A stretch of DNA of 64,000 nt from Pseudonocardia sp. TRM90224 (lineage in GTDB: Bacteria > Actinomycetota > Actinomycetes > Mycobacteriales > Pseudonocardiaceae), in NCBI RefSeq assembly GCF_021245725.1, contig NZ_JAJGSX010000020.1, positions 111,147-175,146 on the forward strand. The letters run 5' to 3'. The notes beneath the pieces were generated by a model, which saw nothing but the letters and a program-made list of their open reading frames with translations, was not told where the DNA came from and did no database searches. Both the position numbers and the translations under genes were made by a program. Positions 52,467 through 61,779 of the stretch are shown here, piece after piece; the first letter of the stretch is position 1, and each line of letters begins with the position of its first letter.

Positions 52467-52544
52467 TGCAGACGGGACCTCCGCGGCGGCCCGAAGGGCC
52501 AGGCGCACTCGGGCCGTGCGCGTCTGTTGGTGGTTTCCGGCAGG

Positions 52545-53501
52545 ATGGCGCGTGTGGTGCTGGAATCCGTCGACCGGGCGATCGTGCAGGCATTGGAGCT
52601 GGACGGCCGCGCACCGTTCCGGCTCATCGGTGACGTGCTGGGGGTCTCGGAGAGCACGGTCGCGCGTCGTTACCGCCGGATGCGGGCGGCGGGCGTGCTG
52701 CGGGTGGTCGGTTCGGCGAACGGGATGCTGCTCGGCTACACGTCGTGGACGCTGCGCATCCGCTGCATGCCCGACGCCGCGAACGCCATCGCGGCGGCAC
52801 TGGCCCGCCGCCCCGACACCTACTGGGTGCACGTCCTCTCCGGCGGCACCGAGATCTCCTGCAACCTGCAGGCGCGCAACGACGCTGAACGGGACGTCCT
52901 GCTCATGGACACGCTGCCGCGCACGTCCCGCGTGCTGGACGTCAGCGCCCACGCCCTGCTCGGCGGTGCCGGTACGGGCTGGGGCGGGCTCGACGAGCTC
53001 ACCGACGACCAGGTGGATCAGCTGCGCCGGCCGGCACCGGAGCCCGCACCCGTGCAGCTCACCGAGCACGACCGTGCCCTGCTCGCGGTGCTCGCCCGCG
53101 ACGGCCGCACGACCGTCGCCGACCTGGCCGCGATCACCGCGTGGTCGGAGTCGTCGCTCCGCCGGCGCATCGAGCTGCTGCGCCACCACGGGGTGCTGGT
53201 GCTCGACGTCGACCTACCGGCTGCGGCGATCGGACACCGCGGCGAGGCCCGGTTGTGGATCACCGTCGCGCCGGCACAGCTGATGGCGGTCGCGCAGGCG
53301 CTCGGCAGGCACCCCGAGACGTCGTTCGTGGGCATCACAACGGGCCCGACCAACGTCGTGGCCGCAGTCGTCTGCCGCGACAACGCCGACCTGCTGCGCT
53401 ACCTGACCGAACGCGTCAGCCCGCTGCCCGGCATCCACTCGGTGGAGACGGCCCCGGTGATCCGCACGGTCAAACGCGCCGGCGCACCGCTCCCACGCTG
53501 A
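52545..53501 (+). CDS. Lrp/AsnC-type regulator with two tandem modules
   Basis: 318 residues, about double the usual length of 150-170. The first HTH (8-60; FRLIGDVLGVSESTVARRYR) and an RAM-like domain are followed by a second HTH (about 178-230; TTVADLAAITAWSESSLRRR) and a second RAM-like domain. Such double Lrp proteins are known in actinobacteria. ATG 52545. It is divergent from the NmrA-like gene and may regulate it. Confidence 0.88.
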   Translation: MARVVLESVDRAIVQALELDGRAPFRLIGDVLGVSESTVARRYRRMRAAGVLRVVGSANGMLLGYTSWTLRIRCMPDAANAIAAALARRPDTYWVHVLSGGTEISCNLQARNDAERDVLLMDTLPRTSRVLDVSAHALLGGAGTGWGGLDELTDDQVDQLRRPAPEPAPVQLTEHDRALLAVLARDGRTTVADLAAITAWSESSLRRRIELLRHHGVLVLDVDLPAAAIGHRGEARLWITVAPAQLMAVAQALGRHPETSFVGITTGPTNVVAAVVCRDNADLLRYLTERVSPLPGIHSVETAPVIRTVKRAGAPLPR

Positions 53502-53563
53502 CGTCGACAACGACGTTTTGGCTGTTGTTAGCGCTCACAAACAGCCAGAACGTCGTTGTCGAC
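53502..53563. repeat. Family C palindrome, copy 3
   Basis: The best copy. The arms CGTCGACAACGACGTT and GGCTGTT pair fully with their complements around TTAGCGCTCA-type centre. It fills the whole 64-bp gap between the convergent stops at 53501 and 53566, touching both stop codons. Confidence 0.93.
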
Positions 53564-53565
53564 GG

Positions 53566-55194
53566 TTACGCGCCGCGCGGTTGCAGGATCGCCGGGTCCA
53601 CGTCGAGGTGCAGGACCGCCGCCGTGCCTGACGCCAGCGCGCGGTCCAGCGCCGCCGGCAGGTCGGCCGTCCTGCTCACCCGCTCCCCGAACGCGCCGAA
53701 GGCCCGCGCGTAGGCCCCGAAGTCGGGGTTGACCAGCGCGGTGCCGCTGACCCGCCCGGGGTGCTCGCGCTCCTGGTGCTGCCGGATCGTGCCGTACTGC
53801 GCGTTGTCGACCACGAGGATCAGCGGCCGCCCGCCGCGCGCGACAGCGGTGGCCAGCTCCTGCCCGTTCATCAGGAAGCACCCGTCCCCGGCGATCGAGA
53901 CGACCTGCCGCCCGGGATGCACCAGCGACGCCGCGACGGCGGCCGGCACGCCGATGCCCATCGCCCCGTTCCGCGGCGCGACGAGCGAGCCGACGCCGTG
54001 GTGCGGCAGGAACCGCTGCGCCCACACCGCGTGGTTGCCCGCGCCGTAGGTGATCACGGCGTCGCGGTCGAGCCGAGCAGCGAGCTGGGCCATCGCCACG
54101 TCCATGTCGACATAGTTCGTGTCGACGTACGGCCCGACCTCGCCGCCCGGGGTCGCGAACTCCAGCTGTGCCGCGCGCAGCTGCTTCGCCCAGTCCGGTT
54201 CCTTCGCGACGTCGGGCAGCTCGGCGACGAACGCGGACGGGTCGGCGAGCAGGTGCAGGTCGACCCTGCGCTGGTGGATCCGCAGCTCCGGGTCGGGGTC
54301 GACGACCACCGTCACGGCGTCGGCCGCGCCACCCCGGTACCCGCCGGAGATCACGTCGCCGTACCCGGTGCCGACGAAGAGCAGCAGGTCGGCGTCGTCG
54401 AACGCGCCGGCCAGTCGCGGGTTGCGCCCGTAGCCGAGCCATCCGACGTACGCCGGGCTGTCGTGGTCGACCACGTCGTGCGTGCGCCAATCGGCGACGA
54501 GCGGCAGCTCGGCCCGCTCGGCCCACGCCGTGACCGCAGCCGTGCTCGCGGCGTCCCACCGGTCGCCGCCGAGCACCACGAGCGGGCGCTGCGCGGTCTC
54601 GAGCATCCGGCCGAGCGCCTGCCGCTGCGCGCTCGACACCGCCCCACCCGCGATCGGACGGGGTGCCGCGAGCGGCGCGCTCGTCGGCTCGACCAGCACG
54701 TCCTCCGGCAAGCCGACGACCACCGGCCCGGGTCGCCCGGCCGCGGCGACGGCAAACGCCTCGGCCACCTGCGCCGCTGCCCGGTCCGGCCGTTCGACGG
54801 TGATCACCCGCTTCGCGGTGGAGCCGAACCAGCCCGTGAGCGAGAACTCCTGGAACGACTCGCGGTCGCGGTCGTCCACCGGCACGAGCCCGACGAACAG
54901 CACCATCGGCGTGGCGTCCTGCCACGCCGTGTGCACGGCGATGGCGGCGTTCGCGGCCCCCGGCCCGCGGGTCACCATCGCGACGCCGGGCAGCCCGGTC
55001 AACCGCCCCTCGGCAACCGCCATGAACCCGGCGCCGCCCTCCTGCCGGCAGACGACCATCTCGATCGGGCTGTCGTGCAGCGCGTCGAGCACCTCCAGGT
55101 AGCTCTCGCCCGGCACGCCGTACGCCCGGCGCACCCCGAGCGCTTCCAACTGCGCGACGATCGCGGCTCCCGCAGTGCGGGTTTCGGCTGTCAC
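53566..55194 (-). CDS. Thiamine-diphosphate enzyme (acetolactate synthase-like)
   Basis: 542 residues with the three-domain ThDP layout: PYR domain with GVPGESYLEVLDAL (catalytic Glu at E30), a central domain (about 190-320), and the PP domain with GDGCFLMNGQELATA..DNAQYGTI, the GDG..N ThDP motif. It is of the large-subunit acetolactate synthase/benzoylformate decarboxylase superfamily; no regulatory subunit adjoins, so it is probably a catabolic enzyme. GTG 55194 overlaps the MHS transporter stop by 4 bases. It is last in the urease-type operon. Confidence 0.87.
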   Translation of the reverse strand: MTAETRTAGAAIVAQLEALGVRRAYGVPGESYLEVLDALHDSPIEMVVCRQEGGAGFMAVAEGRLTGLPGVAMVTRGPGAANAAIAVHTAWQDATPMVLFVGLVPVDDRDRESFQEFSLTGWFGSTAKRVITVERPDRAAAQVAEAFAVAAAGRPGPVVVGLPEDVLVEPTSAPLAAPRPIAGGAVSSAQRQALGRMLETAQRPLVVLGGDRWDAASTAAVTAWAERAELPLVADWRTHDVVDHDSPAYVGWLGYGRNPRLAGAFDDADLLLFVGTGYGDVISGGYRGGAADAVTVVVDPDPELRIHQRRVDLHLLADPSAFVAELPDVAKEPDWAKQLRAAQLEFATPGGEVGPYVDTNYVDMDVAMAQLAARLDRDAVITYGAGNHAVWAQRFLPHHGVGSLVAPRNGAMGIGVPAAVAASLVHPGRQVVSIAGDGCFLMNGQELATAVARGGRPLILVVDNAQYGTIRQHQEREHPGRVSGTALVNPDFGAYARAFGAFGERVSRTADLPAALDRALASGTAAVLHLDVDPAILQPRGA

Positions 55195-56498
55195 TTGCTC
55201 ACCACCTCGTCCGTGCTGAGCGAGAGCCGCGGGGCCAGCACCCCGGCGCTCGCGGTGATCAACGCGATGACGATCAGCAGCAGCGCGGGCGTCCACGACT
55301 TCCCGCCGCTGAGCGTGAGCGACGCCGTGGCCAGCAGCGGCATGAACCCGCTGACGATCGCAGCGATGTTCGCCGAGAGCGCGATGCCGCTGTAGCGCAG
55401 CTTGGCCGGGAAGAGGTCGGCGAGCAGCGGCCCGGACACCGCGTACGGGATGGAGAGGCACGCGACGGCGGCCGTCACCCCGAGGATCACCAGCAGCGAG
55501 TCGGTCGTGTCGATCAGCCAGAACGCCGGGAACGCGACGACCGCCGCGGCGAGCCCGCCGATCAGCGTGATCCGGCCCGGCCCGTACCGCTCGGCCAGCC
55601 GCCCGCCGATCACCAGCACGACGATCTCGACGGCCGCGGCCACCAGCGTCGCGTTCAGCAGCGTCGACTTCGCCATGCCGAGGTGCTCGGTGCCGTAGCT
55701 GATCACGAACGTGGTGATCAGGTAGAAGCCGCCGACACCGAGGAACGTCGAGGCGGCCCCGACCAGCAGCTGCCGCCAGGCGCCGACGAGGACGTCGCGC
55801 ACCGGCGAGCCGGCCAGCTCGTCCTCGGCCAGCAGCTGTTCGAAGAGCGGCGACTCCTCGACCCGCCTGCGGATCCAGACCGCGATGGCGAGCAGCGGGA
55901 ACGCGGCGAGGAACGGCAGCCGCCAACCCCACGCGTCGAAGCTCTCGTCGGGCAGCAGCGCGACGGCGGCGAAGGCGCCGGAGGAGAGCAGCGTGCCGAT
56001 CGGCGACCCGATCTGCGGCATCACGGCGTACCGGCCGCGGCGTTCCTTCGGCGCATGCTCGACAGCGAGCGTGACGGCGCCACCCCACTCCCCGCCCACC
56101 GCTACACCCTGCAGCAATCGCAGCAGCGTGAGCAGGATCGGCGCAGCGACGCCGATCGAGAAGAAGTCGGGGAGCAGCCCGATCGCGCCGGTGACGAAGC
56201 CGATCATCGCGACCGTGATGATGAGGCACTTGCGGCGCCCGATGCGGTCGCCGAGGTGGCCGAAGAGCACCGCGCCCACCGGCCTGGCCAGGAACCCGAC
56301 CGCGAACGACGCGAACGCGCCGGAGGTCGCGACCACCGGGTCGTTGCTGGCGAAGTAGAGCCGGTTGAACACCAGCGACGCCGCGGTGCCGAAGAGGAAG
56401 AAGTCGTACCACTCGAGTGCGGTACCGACGAACGCGCCGAAGGCCACCTTGCGGGCCTCGGCGTCGCTGACGGTCACCGGCCGTGCTGCGTGCTCCAT
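55191..56498 (-). CDS. MHS-family MFS transporter
   Basis: 435 residues, 12 helices: FGAFVGTALEWYDFFLFG, GHLGDRIGRRKCL and RLLQGVAVGGEWGGAVTLAVEHAP mark the metabolite:H+ symporter group. Its neighbours (urease-like genes, amidohydrolase, ThDP enzyme) suggest it imports the substrate of this pathway. ATG 56498, 46 bases after the amidohydrolase stop; coupled to the ThDP gene by a GTGA overlap. Confidence 0.9.
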   Translation of the reverse strand: MEHAARPVTVSDAEARKVAFGAFVGTALEWYDFFLFGTAASLVFNRLYFASNDPVVATSGAFASFAVGFLARPVGAVLFGHLGDRIGRRKCLIITVAMIGFVTGAIGLLPDFFSIGVAAPILLTLLRLLQGVAVGGEWGGAVTLAVEHAPKERRGRYAVMPQIGSPIGTLLSSGAFAAVALLPDESFDAWGWRLPFLAAFPLLAIAVWIRRRVEESPLFEQLLAEDELAGSPVRDVLVGAWRQLLVGAASTFLGVGGFYLITTFVISYGTEHLGMAKSTLLNATLVAAAVEIVVLVIGGRLAERYGPGRITLIGGLAAAVVAFPAFWLIDTTDSLLVILGVTAAVACLSIPYAVSGPLLADLFPAKLRYSGIALSANIAAIVSGFMPLLATASLTLSGGKSWTPALLLIVIALITASAGVLAPRLSLSTDEVVSK

Positions 56499-56544
56499 CG
56501 TCGTGTCCCTTCGCTTCGGGGAGGATGCGCGGCCTGTGCGCGGC

Positions 56545-58188
56545 CTAGATACCGAGTGCCGGCCCGCCGTGCGTGCAGGTGCCGCCGACGAACGTCGCGA
56601 CGACCTCGGTCGATCCGATCCGGTCGGCCGGCACAGCCATCTCGTCGGTGATGTCGTCGCCGAGCAGGACGAAGTCGGCGAGCTTGCCGGGGGTGAGGCT
56701 GCCGCGCTCGCGCTCCTCCCCGGCGATCCACGCGGCGTCGAGCGTGTAGGCGCGCAGCGCGGTGAGCACGTCCACCCGCTCGTCCGGCCCGATCACCGCG
56801 CCGGACGACGTGCGCCGCTGCACCATCGACTGCATGCCCAGCAGCGGCGCACCGGTGGCGACGGGACGGTCGGAGCTGCCCGGCACCCGCAGGCCCGCGC
56901 GCAGGAACGCGGCGTGCCGGTAGAGCCCGCCGGCCCGCTCCTCGCCGACCGCAGCGGCCATCGTGTCGCCGATCTCGTAGAGGAACCGCAGCTGCGGCAC
57001 CGGCGTCACACCCAGCTGCGCCATCCGCTCGACCTGCGCCGGCGTCGTGACGGCGGCGTGCTCGATCCGCGGTCGCGCGTCCGGCCGCGGGTGCCGCGCC
57101 TGCGCCTCGGCGAACGAGTCCAGCGCGAGGTCGACGGCGCGGTCGCCGATCGCGTGCGCCGCGATCCGCCAGCCAGCGGCGTGCGCGTCGAGCAGCCGGC
57201 CGCGCAGCGTGTCGGGGTCGTCCTGGAAGTAGCCGTGCGAGTGCCGGTCGCAAAACGGCTCGACCATCGCGGCGGTCCGCGCCACGAGCGACCCGTCGAG
57301 GAAGATCTTCATCGGCCCGATCCGCAGCCGGTCGTCGCCGAAGCCGGTCCGCACCCCGAGGTCGAGGCCGAACTGCTCGTCGTCGCCGGCGTGCCCGCGC
57401 AATCCGTGCAGCGCGTCGGCGGCGGGCATGAGCTGCACCCGCACCGTCAGCGAGCCGTCGTCTCGGGCCCGCTGGTACGCGGCGAGCTCGACGGGGGAGC
57501 GGCCGATCCAACCGCCGCCGATGCCGCACTCGGTGACGTGCGTGAGGCCTTCGGCGGCGTAGACCGCCGACGCCCGCCCGATCGCCGTCGCCAGCTCCGC
57601 CGCCGGGTACGGCACCACGAGGCCGACGACGAGGCTCTGCGCCTGCTCCTCCAGCACACCGGTCGGCTCGCCGGCGTCGTCGGTGACGACCACCCCGCCG
57701 GCCGGGACGACCGCGGTGCCGTCGAGCACACCGATCTGCTTCAGCAGCGGACTGTTGACCGTGCACACGTGCCCCGAGCGGTGCTGCAACCAGACCGGCC
57801 GCCCACCGGCGGCGCGGTCGAGCGCGGCGCGCTGCGGGTGCCCGCCGATCGCCGTGTCGTCGTACCCAGTGCCGACGACGAGCGCATCGGCCGGGAGCGT
57901 CACCGCGCGCAGCGCCACCCGCTCGTAGAGCGACGTGAGGTCGGTGAGGCCGGTGAGGTCGATGGCGGCCAGCCCCTGCCCGAACCACGCCATGTGGTTG
58001 TGCGCGTCGCCGAAGCCGGGCACGAGCGCGGCGCCCTGCGCGTCGATCTCGACACGCCCGCGCAGCCCGTCCGCGTCGAGCGCGAGCACGCGGCCGTGGT
58101 GCACGGCGAGCGTCCGGGCCCGTGGGCGCTCGCCGTCCATCGTCACGACGGCGGCGTTGCGCACGACCATGTCGACGTCGAAGGTCAT
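56545..58188 (-). CDS. YtcJ-like metal-dependent amidohydrolase
   Basis: 547 residues of the amidohydrolase_3 (YtcJ/NfdA-like) group. Metal ligands H63 and H65 lie in GDAHNHMAWFG; a metal-bridging lysine region (RIGPMKIFLDGSL), HAIGDRAVD, and the C-terminal GKLADFVLLGDD follow. It hydrolyses a C-N bond in an amide, formamide or cyclic ureide; the substrate is open. The ATG at 58188 is only 2 bases after the ureC-like stop, so the two are coupled. Confidence 0.9.
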   Translation of the reverse strand: MTFDVDMVVRNAAVVTMDGERPRARTLAVHHGRVLALDADGLRGRVEIDAQGAALVPGFGDAHNHMAWFGQGLAAIDLTGLTDLTSLYERVALRAVTLPADALVVGTGYDDTAIGGHPQRAALDRAAGGRPVWLQHRSGHVCTVNSPLLKQIGVLDGTAVVPAGGVVVTDDAGEPTGVLEEQAQSLVVGLVVPYPAAELATAIGRASAVYAAEGLTHVTECGIGGGWIGRSPVELAAYQRARDDGSLTVRVQLMPAADALHGLRGHAGDDEQFGLDLGVRTGFGDDRLRIGPMKIFLDGSLVARTAAMVEPFCDRHSHGYFQDDPDTLRGRLLDAHAAGWRIAAHAIGDRAVDLALDSFAEAQARHPRPDARPRIEHAAVTTPAQVERMAQLGVTPVPQLRFLYEIGDTMAAAVGEERAGGLYRHAAFLRAGLRVPGSSDRPVATGAPLLGMQSMVQRRTSSGAVIGPDERVDVLTALRAYTLDAAWIAGEERERGSLTPGKLADFVLLGDDITDEMAVPADRIGSTEVVATFVGGTCTHGGPALGI

Positions 58189-58190
58189 CC

Positions 58191-59894
58191 TCACCCCAGG
58201 TGGTGCAGTCGGGTCAGCGGCAGCTCGGGCGAGCGGTGCAGCGGGATCTCGTGGCCGTCGGCGCGCACCGGGACGGGCCCGGCCTCGACCTCGACGCGCG
58301 GCGTGGCCGTGTTGTGCAGCATGTCGCGCGAGCCGAGACCGCGGCTGCCGGAGATCGGCGAGTACTGCCGCCCGGCGGGCAGCGCGGCGCGCGCGTCGGC
58401 GTCGTCGAGGCAGCGCTGCGAGACGAACACGTGCGCCAAGCGTGCCGGCGCCGCACCCAGCCCGCCGTAGAACGGCTGCATCCGGCGCGGCTGCGTGAGC
58501 CGCGTCGAGCCCGAACCGGAGCCGGCGGCGCCCCACGCCACGAACCCCGACTTGATCACCAACTCCGGCTGCGCGCCGAACCACGCCGGGTTCCAGAGCA
58601 CGATGTCGGCGAGCCGGCCCGGCCGGATCGAGCCGACGTGCGCGGACAGGCCGTGCGCGACCGCCGGGTTGTGCGTGAGCTTGGCGAGGTAACGCAGCAC
58701 CCTCGCGTTGTTGGCGACATCGGGGCCGGTCTCCCCGGCGAGCGTCGCCTGGACGTGCGCGAGCTGCCACGTGCGCCGCGCGGTCTCCGCGACCCGGCCC
58801 ATCCCGAGCGCGTCGGAGTTGACGATGCTGATCGCGCCCTGGTCGTGCAGCCAGTTCTCCGCCGAGATCGCGTGCTCGCGGATGCGGCTCGCGGCGATCG
58901 CGGCGTCGCTGGGCACGTGCGCGTGGCCGCGATGCACGGTGAGGGTCATCGGGCCGAGCTCGGCCACCGTCGAGGGAGTCAGCGGCAGCGTCGGGGTGGT
59001 GGACGAGGTCAGCACGTTCTCCTGCCCGACGATCGAGAGCAGGTCGGGGTGCCCGCCGCCACCTTCGACGTGGTACGCGTGCACGGTGCGGCCGCCGACC
59101 GCGGCGAGGGTGTCGCCCAGGTAGCCCGACTCGTTGAGCGTGTCGGTGTGCAGCGCGACGGGCAGGTCGGCCGCCTCCGCGACCCCGAGGCAGTTGTCGA
59201 TCACCGGTGGGGTCGCGCCCCAGTCCTCGTGGACCTTGAACCCGCCGCACCCGGAGAGTACGGCCTCCTCCAGCAGCGCGCTCGACGTCGACGAGCCGCG
59301 GGCCAGGAAGGCCGCGTTGACCGGCACCGACGCCCAGCCCGAGATCAACGCGTGCAGGTTGTAGCGCGGGTTCGCACCGACGTCCCACACGCCGCCGATG
59401 CCCATCCCGACGATCGTGGTGACCCCGGCCGAGAGCGCGGCGGGCACGAGGTCGGCGTTGGAGAGGTGGACGTGCGAGTCGACGATGCCCGGGGTCGCCA
59501 CGAGGCCCTCGCCGGTGATCATGGCAGTGTGCGCGTCGACCTCCAGCGTCACGCCGTCCTGCACGTCGGGGTTGCCTGCGCGGCCCACCCCGACCACGCG
59601 CCCCTCCTTGATCCCGATGTTGGTCTTTCGCACGCCGAGCACCGGGTCGATCAGCACCACGCCCAGCACGACCATGTCCAGTGCCGACGCCCGGTCGGCC
59701 GAGCTGGAGACCAGCGCGCCGTGCCGCGCGGTCTTGCCGCAGCCGCCCAGCATCTCCTCGCCCGGCTCGGTGTCGTCGGCCTCGATCTCGACCCACAGGT
59801 CGGTGTCGGCGAGCCGGATCCGGTCGCCGGTGGTGGCGCCGTAGAGGCGGGCGTAGTCGGCGCGCTGCATCGTGTTCTGCTGTGTTGCGTTCAC
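58191..59894 (-). CDS. ureC: Divergent urease alpha subunit
   Basis: 567 residues, the family's length. Nickel-site residues are kept: H141 and H143 (DSHVHL), the carbamylated lysine K220 and H222 (KVHEDWGATP), H249 (ALHTDTLNE), H275 (YHVEGGGGH), and D361 (NSDALGMGR). The flap motif usually VCHHL reads TVHRGH: aligned without gaps from the D361 side, the catalytic flap His is kept at about H321, but the flap cysteine is Val and the next His is Arg. The HVH-to-KVHED segment is also divergent. GTG start overlaps ureAB. No accessory ureD/E/F/G genes are in the window, so activation would depend on genes elsewhere. Confidence 0.85.
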   Translation of the reverse strand: MNATQQNTMQRADYARLYGATTGDRIRLADTDLWVEIEADDTEPGEEMLGGCGKTARHGALVSSSADRASALDMVVLGVVLIDPVLGVRKTNIGIKEGRVVGVGRAGNPDVQDGVTLEVDAHTAMITGEGLVATPGIVDSHVHLSNADLVPAALSAGVTTIVGMGIGGVWDVGANPRYNLHALISGWASVPVNAAFLARGSSTSSALLEEAVLSGCGGFKVHEDWGATPPVIDNCLGVAEAADLPVALHTDTLNESGYLGDTLAAVGGRTVHAYHVEGGGGHPDLLSIVGQENVLTSSTTPTLPLTPSTVAELGPMTLTVHRGHAHVPSDAAIAASRIREHAISAENWLHDQGAISIVNSDALGMGRVAETARRTWQLAHVQATLAGETGPDVANNARVLRYLAKLTHNPAVAHGLSAHVGSIRPGRLADIVLWNPAWFGAQPELVIKSGFVAWGAAGSGSGSTRLTQPRRMQPFYGGLGAAPARLAHVFVSQRCLDDADARAALPAGRQYSPISGSRGLGSRDMLHNTATPRVEVEAGPVPVRADGHEIPLHRSPELPLTRLHHLG

Positions 59895-60469
59895 CGGGCA
59901 CCTCCCATCCGGACCACCTGCACGTCGCGCTCGGCGCCCGCGTCGATCCGCAGCGCGGTGCCGGTGGCGATGTCGAGTCGGAAGTACCCCTCGACCGGCA
60001 GGCGAACCTCCAGCGCGGGGTTGAGGCGGTGCAGCGGGACGTGCGACGACACCCAGATCGCGAGGGGGCCGGTGTTGCGCAGGGTCGCGGTGGCGCGCTC
60101 GCGACCGGGCGCCAGCTCGATCTCGCCCTCGGCCGCGCGCAGCGCGCCGGGCCCGTCCGGTGCCGGTGCCCCGAACGGCGCGTCGACGTGCACGAGCACG
60201 CTCCCGTGCGGGAACAGCGCCTCGACCTGCAACGACGGCACGGCCGACGCGACGCCCGGCACGAGCTGCTCCGGTCCGACGACCTGGCGCGCCTTCGCGA
60301 CGACCTCCTCGTAAGGCAGGTCGTCCCAGGCCATCTCGCAGATCTCGTCGCAGACCAGCGCGGTCGCGTCGGGTGCGCCGAGGCGGGCACCGCGGGCGAG
60401 CCGGCGGCGGGCGAGCTCCGCGCCGCTGTGCAGCAGCAGACGCTCCTGCTCTCGCGGTGTCAGATGCAT
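59891..60469 (-). CDS. ureAB: Fused urease gamma-beta subunits (divergent)
   Basis: 192 residues. The gamma part (1-95) has MHLTPREQERLL, ARRRLARGARLGAPDATAL and VPSLQVEALFPHGSVLV; the beta part (about 105-190) has GEIELAPGRERATATLRNTG, SSHVPLHRLNPALEVR and GYFRLDIATGTALRI. The gamma glycine/aspartate loop and the beta GSHYHF segment are altered (VSSHVPLHRLN). The ATG at 60469 matches the usual family start; GTG 60475 is an alternative. It is divergent from the PucR gene. Confidence 0.85.
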   Translation of the reverse strand: MHLTPREQERLLLHSGAELARRRLARGARLGAPDATALVCDEICEMAWDDLPYEEVVAKARQVVGPEQLVPGVASAVPSLQVEALFPHGSVLVHVDAPFGAPAPDGPGALRAAEGEIELAPGRERATATLRNTGPLAIWVSSHVPLHRLNPALEVRLPVEGYFRLDIATGTALRIDAGAERDVQVVRMGGAR

Positions 60470-60535
60470 CGGCACACTATCCGCGCTGCGGACCGGCGAC
60501 GATAGGCGTGTTCGTCACGCGATCCGATCGATACC

Positions 60536-60551
60536 TTGTGCAGATGCACAA
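60536..60551. promoter_or_regulatory. Palindrome over the PucR start
   Basis: TTGTGC-AGAT-GCACAA is a perfect inverted repeat that covers the GTG (60538) and ATG (60544) start candidates of the PucR gene, 67 bases before the urease-type start. It could be an autoregulatory operator or an mRNA hairpin. Confidence 0.45.
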
Positions 60552-61752
60552 TCACCCGACGGATCGCCCCATGGATCGCTGGGTGGCGCTCGTCGACCGC
60601 CTGCGGGCCGACGCCGACGTGCTCGTCACCGCGTTCGTGGCCCGGGTGCGCGCGATCCCGCCCTACGGCCGTGGGCTCGTCCCGACCACCCGGCTGGAGG
60701 CCGATGCCGACGCGACGTTCGAGTACCTGCTGCGCCGGGTCGCGGGCCACCCGGTGCCCGAACGGTCGGCCGCGATCGGACCGTCGATCGGGCGTGACCG
60801 GGCGCGGCGGGGCGTCCCGCTGAACGACCTGCTCACGGCGGTGCGGCTGGACTTCACGATCCTGTGGAGCGCGTTGCGCGAGCGGGCGGGCCCCGACGAC
60901 GAGGAGCTGCTGGTCGCGCACGTCGAGGACGTGTGGGGGGTGGTCGAGGACTACACGTCGCAGATCCAGCAGAGCTACCAGACGGAGGCGGCGCTGCTCG
61001 CCCGCGAGCGGCTCGGCGACCAGGCGATGCTGGTGGCCGCGCTGCTCAGCAGCGACGACCCCGACCCGGACGACGTGGTGCGGGCCGCGCTCGCGCTGGA
61101 CGTGGACGTCGACGCCGACCTGCTCGTCGCCGCCGCCGGCGCGGCCGCGGCGCGTGAGCTGCGGCGGGCGGCCGACCGGTTGGGCGCCGACGGGCGGATG
61201 GTGCACGTGCAGTCCGCGGGGCGGTTCAGCGTGCTGCTCGCGCGGTGGGACGGCGGGCCGGGTGCGCCGGTGCGCGCCGCGCTCGCCGGGGTGCCGTGCG
61301 GGGTCGGGCCGATCGCACGGGGGCTGGCCGCGGTGCCGCGCACGGCCCGGCTGGCGTGCGAGATCGCCGACGTGCTCCCGCGCGCCACCGGGCCGCACGA
61401 GCTGGCGGACGCGTGGCTGCCGCTCGCGGCCGGGCGGCTCACCGACACGGCGCCGGAGCTGGCGGCGTCGGTGCTGAGCGGACTTGCTGCCGCACCCGCG
61501 GGGGAGCGGGAACGGATCCTGGCCACCGTGCGGGCCTACGCCGGCGTCGGATCGGTCGGCGCGGTCGCGACCCGCTTGTACTGCCATCGCAACACCGTGC
61601 TCAACCGCCTGCGCCGATTCACCGACCTGACGGGGCGCGACGTTACGGTGCCGACTGATGCCGCGGTCGTGCTGCTGGCGTTGGAAAGTGCCGGCAACAG
61701 CGGTGTCGAGAACGATGTCGAGAACCCCGCCGGTGCTCCGACCGAGAGGTGA
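60544..61752 (+). CDS. PucR-family transcriptional regulator
   Basis: 402 residues. A helical N-terminal sensor-like region (1-165), a degenerate GGDEF-like CdaR middle domain (about 170-290), and the C-terminal PucR helix-turn-helix (VGAVATRLYCHRNTVLNRLRR) are in the family order. PucR proteins control purine and related nitrogen-compound catabolism in several bacteria. It is divergent from the urease-amidohydrolase operon, so it is the likely regulator. ATG 60544 or GTG 60538; a later ATG at 60571 is less likely. Confidence 0.85.
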   Translation: MHNHPTDRPMDRWVALVDRLRADADVLVTAFVARVRAIPPYGRGLVPTTRLEADADATFEYLLRRVAGHPVPERSAAIGPSIGRDRARRGVPLNDLLTAVRLDFTILWSALRERAGPDDEELLVAHVEDVWGVVEDYTSQIQQSYQTEAALLARERLGDQAMLVAALLSSDDPDPDDVVRAALALDVDVDADLLVAAAGAAAARELRRAADRLGADGRMVHVQSAGRFSVLLARWDGGPGAPVRAALAGVPCGVGPIARGLAAVPRTARLACEIADVLPRATGPHELADAWLPLAAGRLTDTAPELAASVLSGLAAAPAGERERILATVRAYAGVGSVGAVATRLYCHRNTVLNRLRRFTDLTGRDVTVPTDAAVVLLALESAGNSGVENDVENPAGAPTER

Positions 61753-61779
61753 CGGATCCCCCGAGAAGGAGCGGACACC

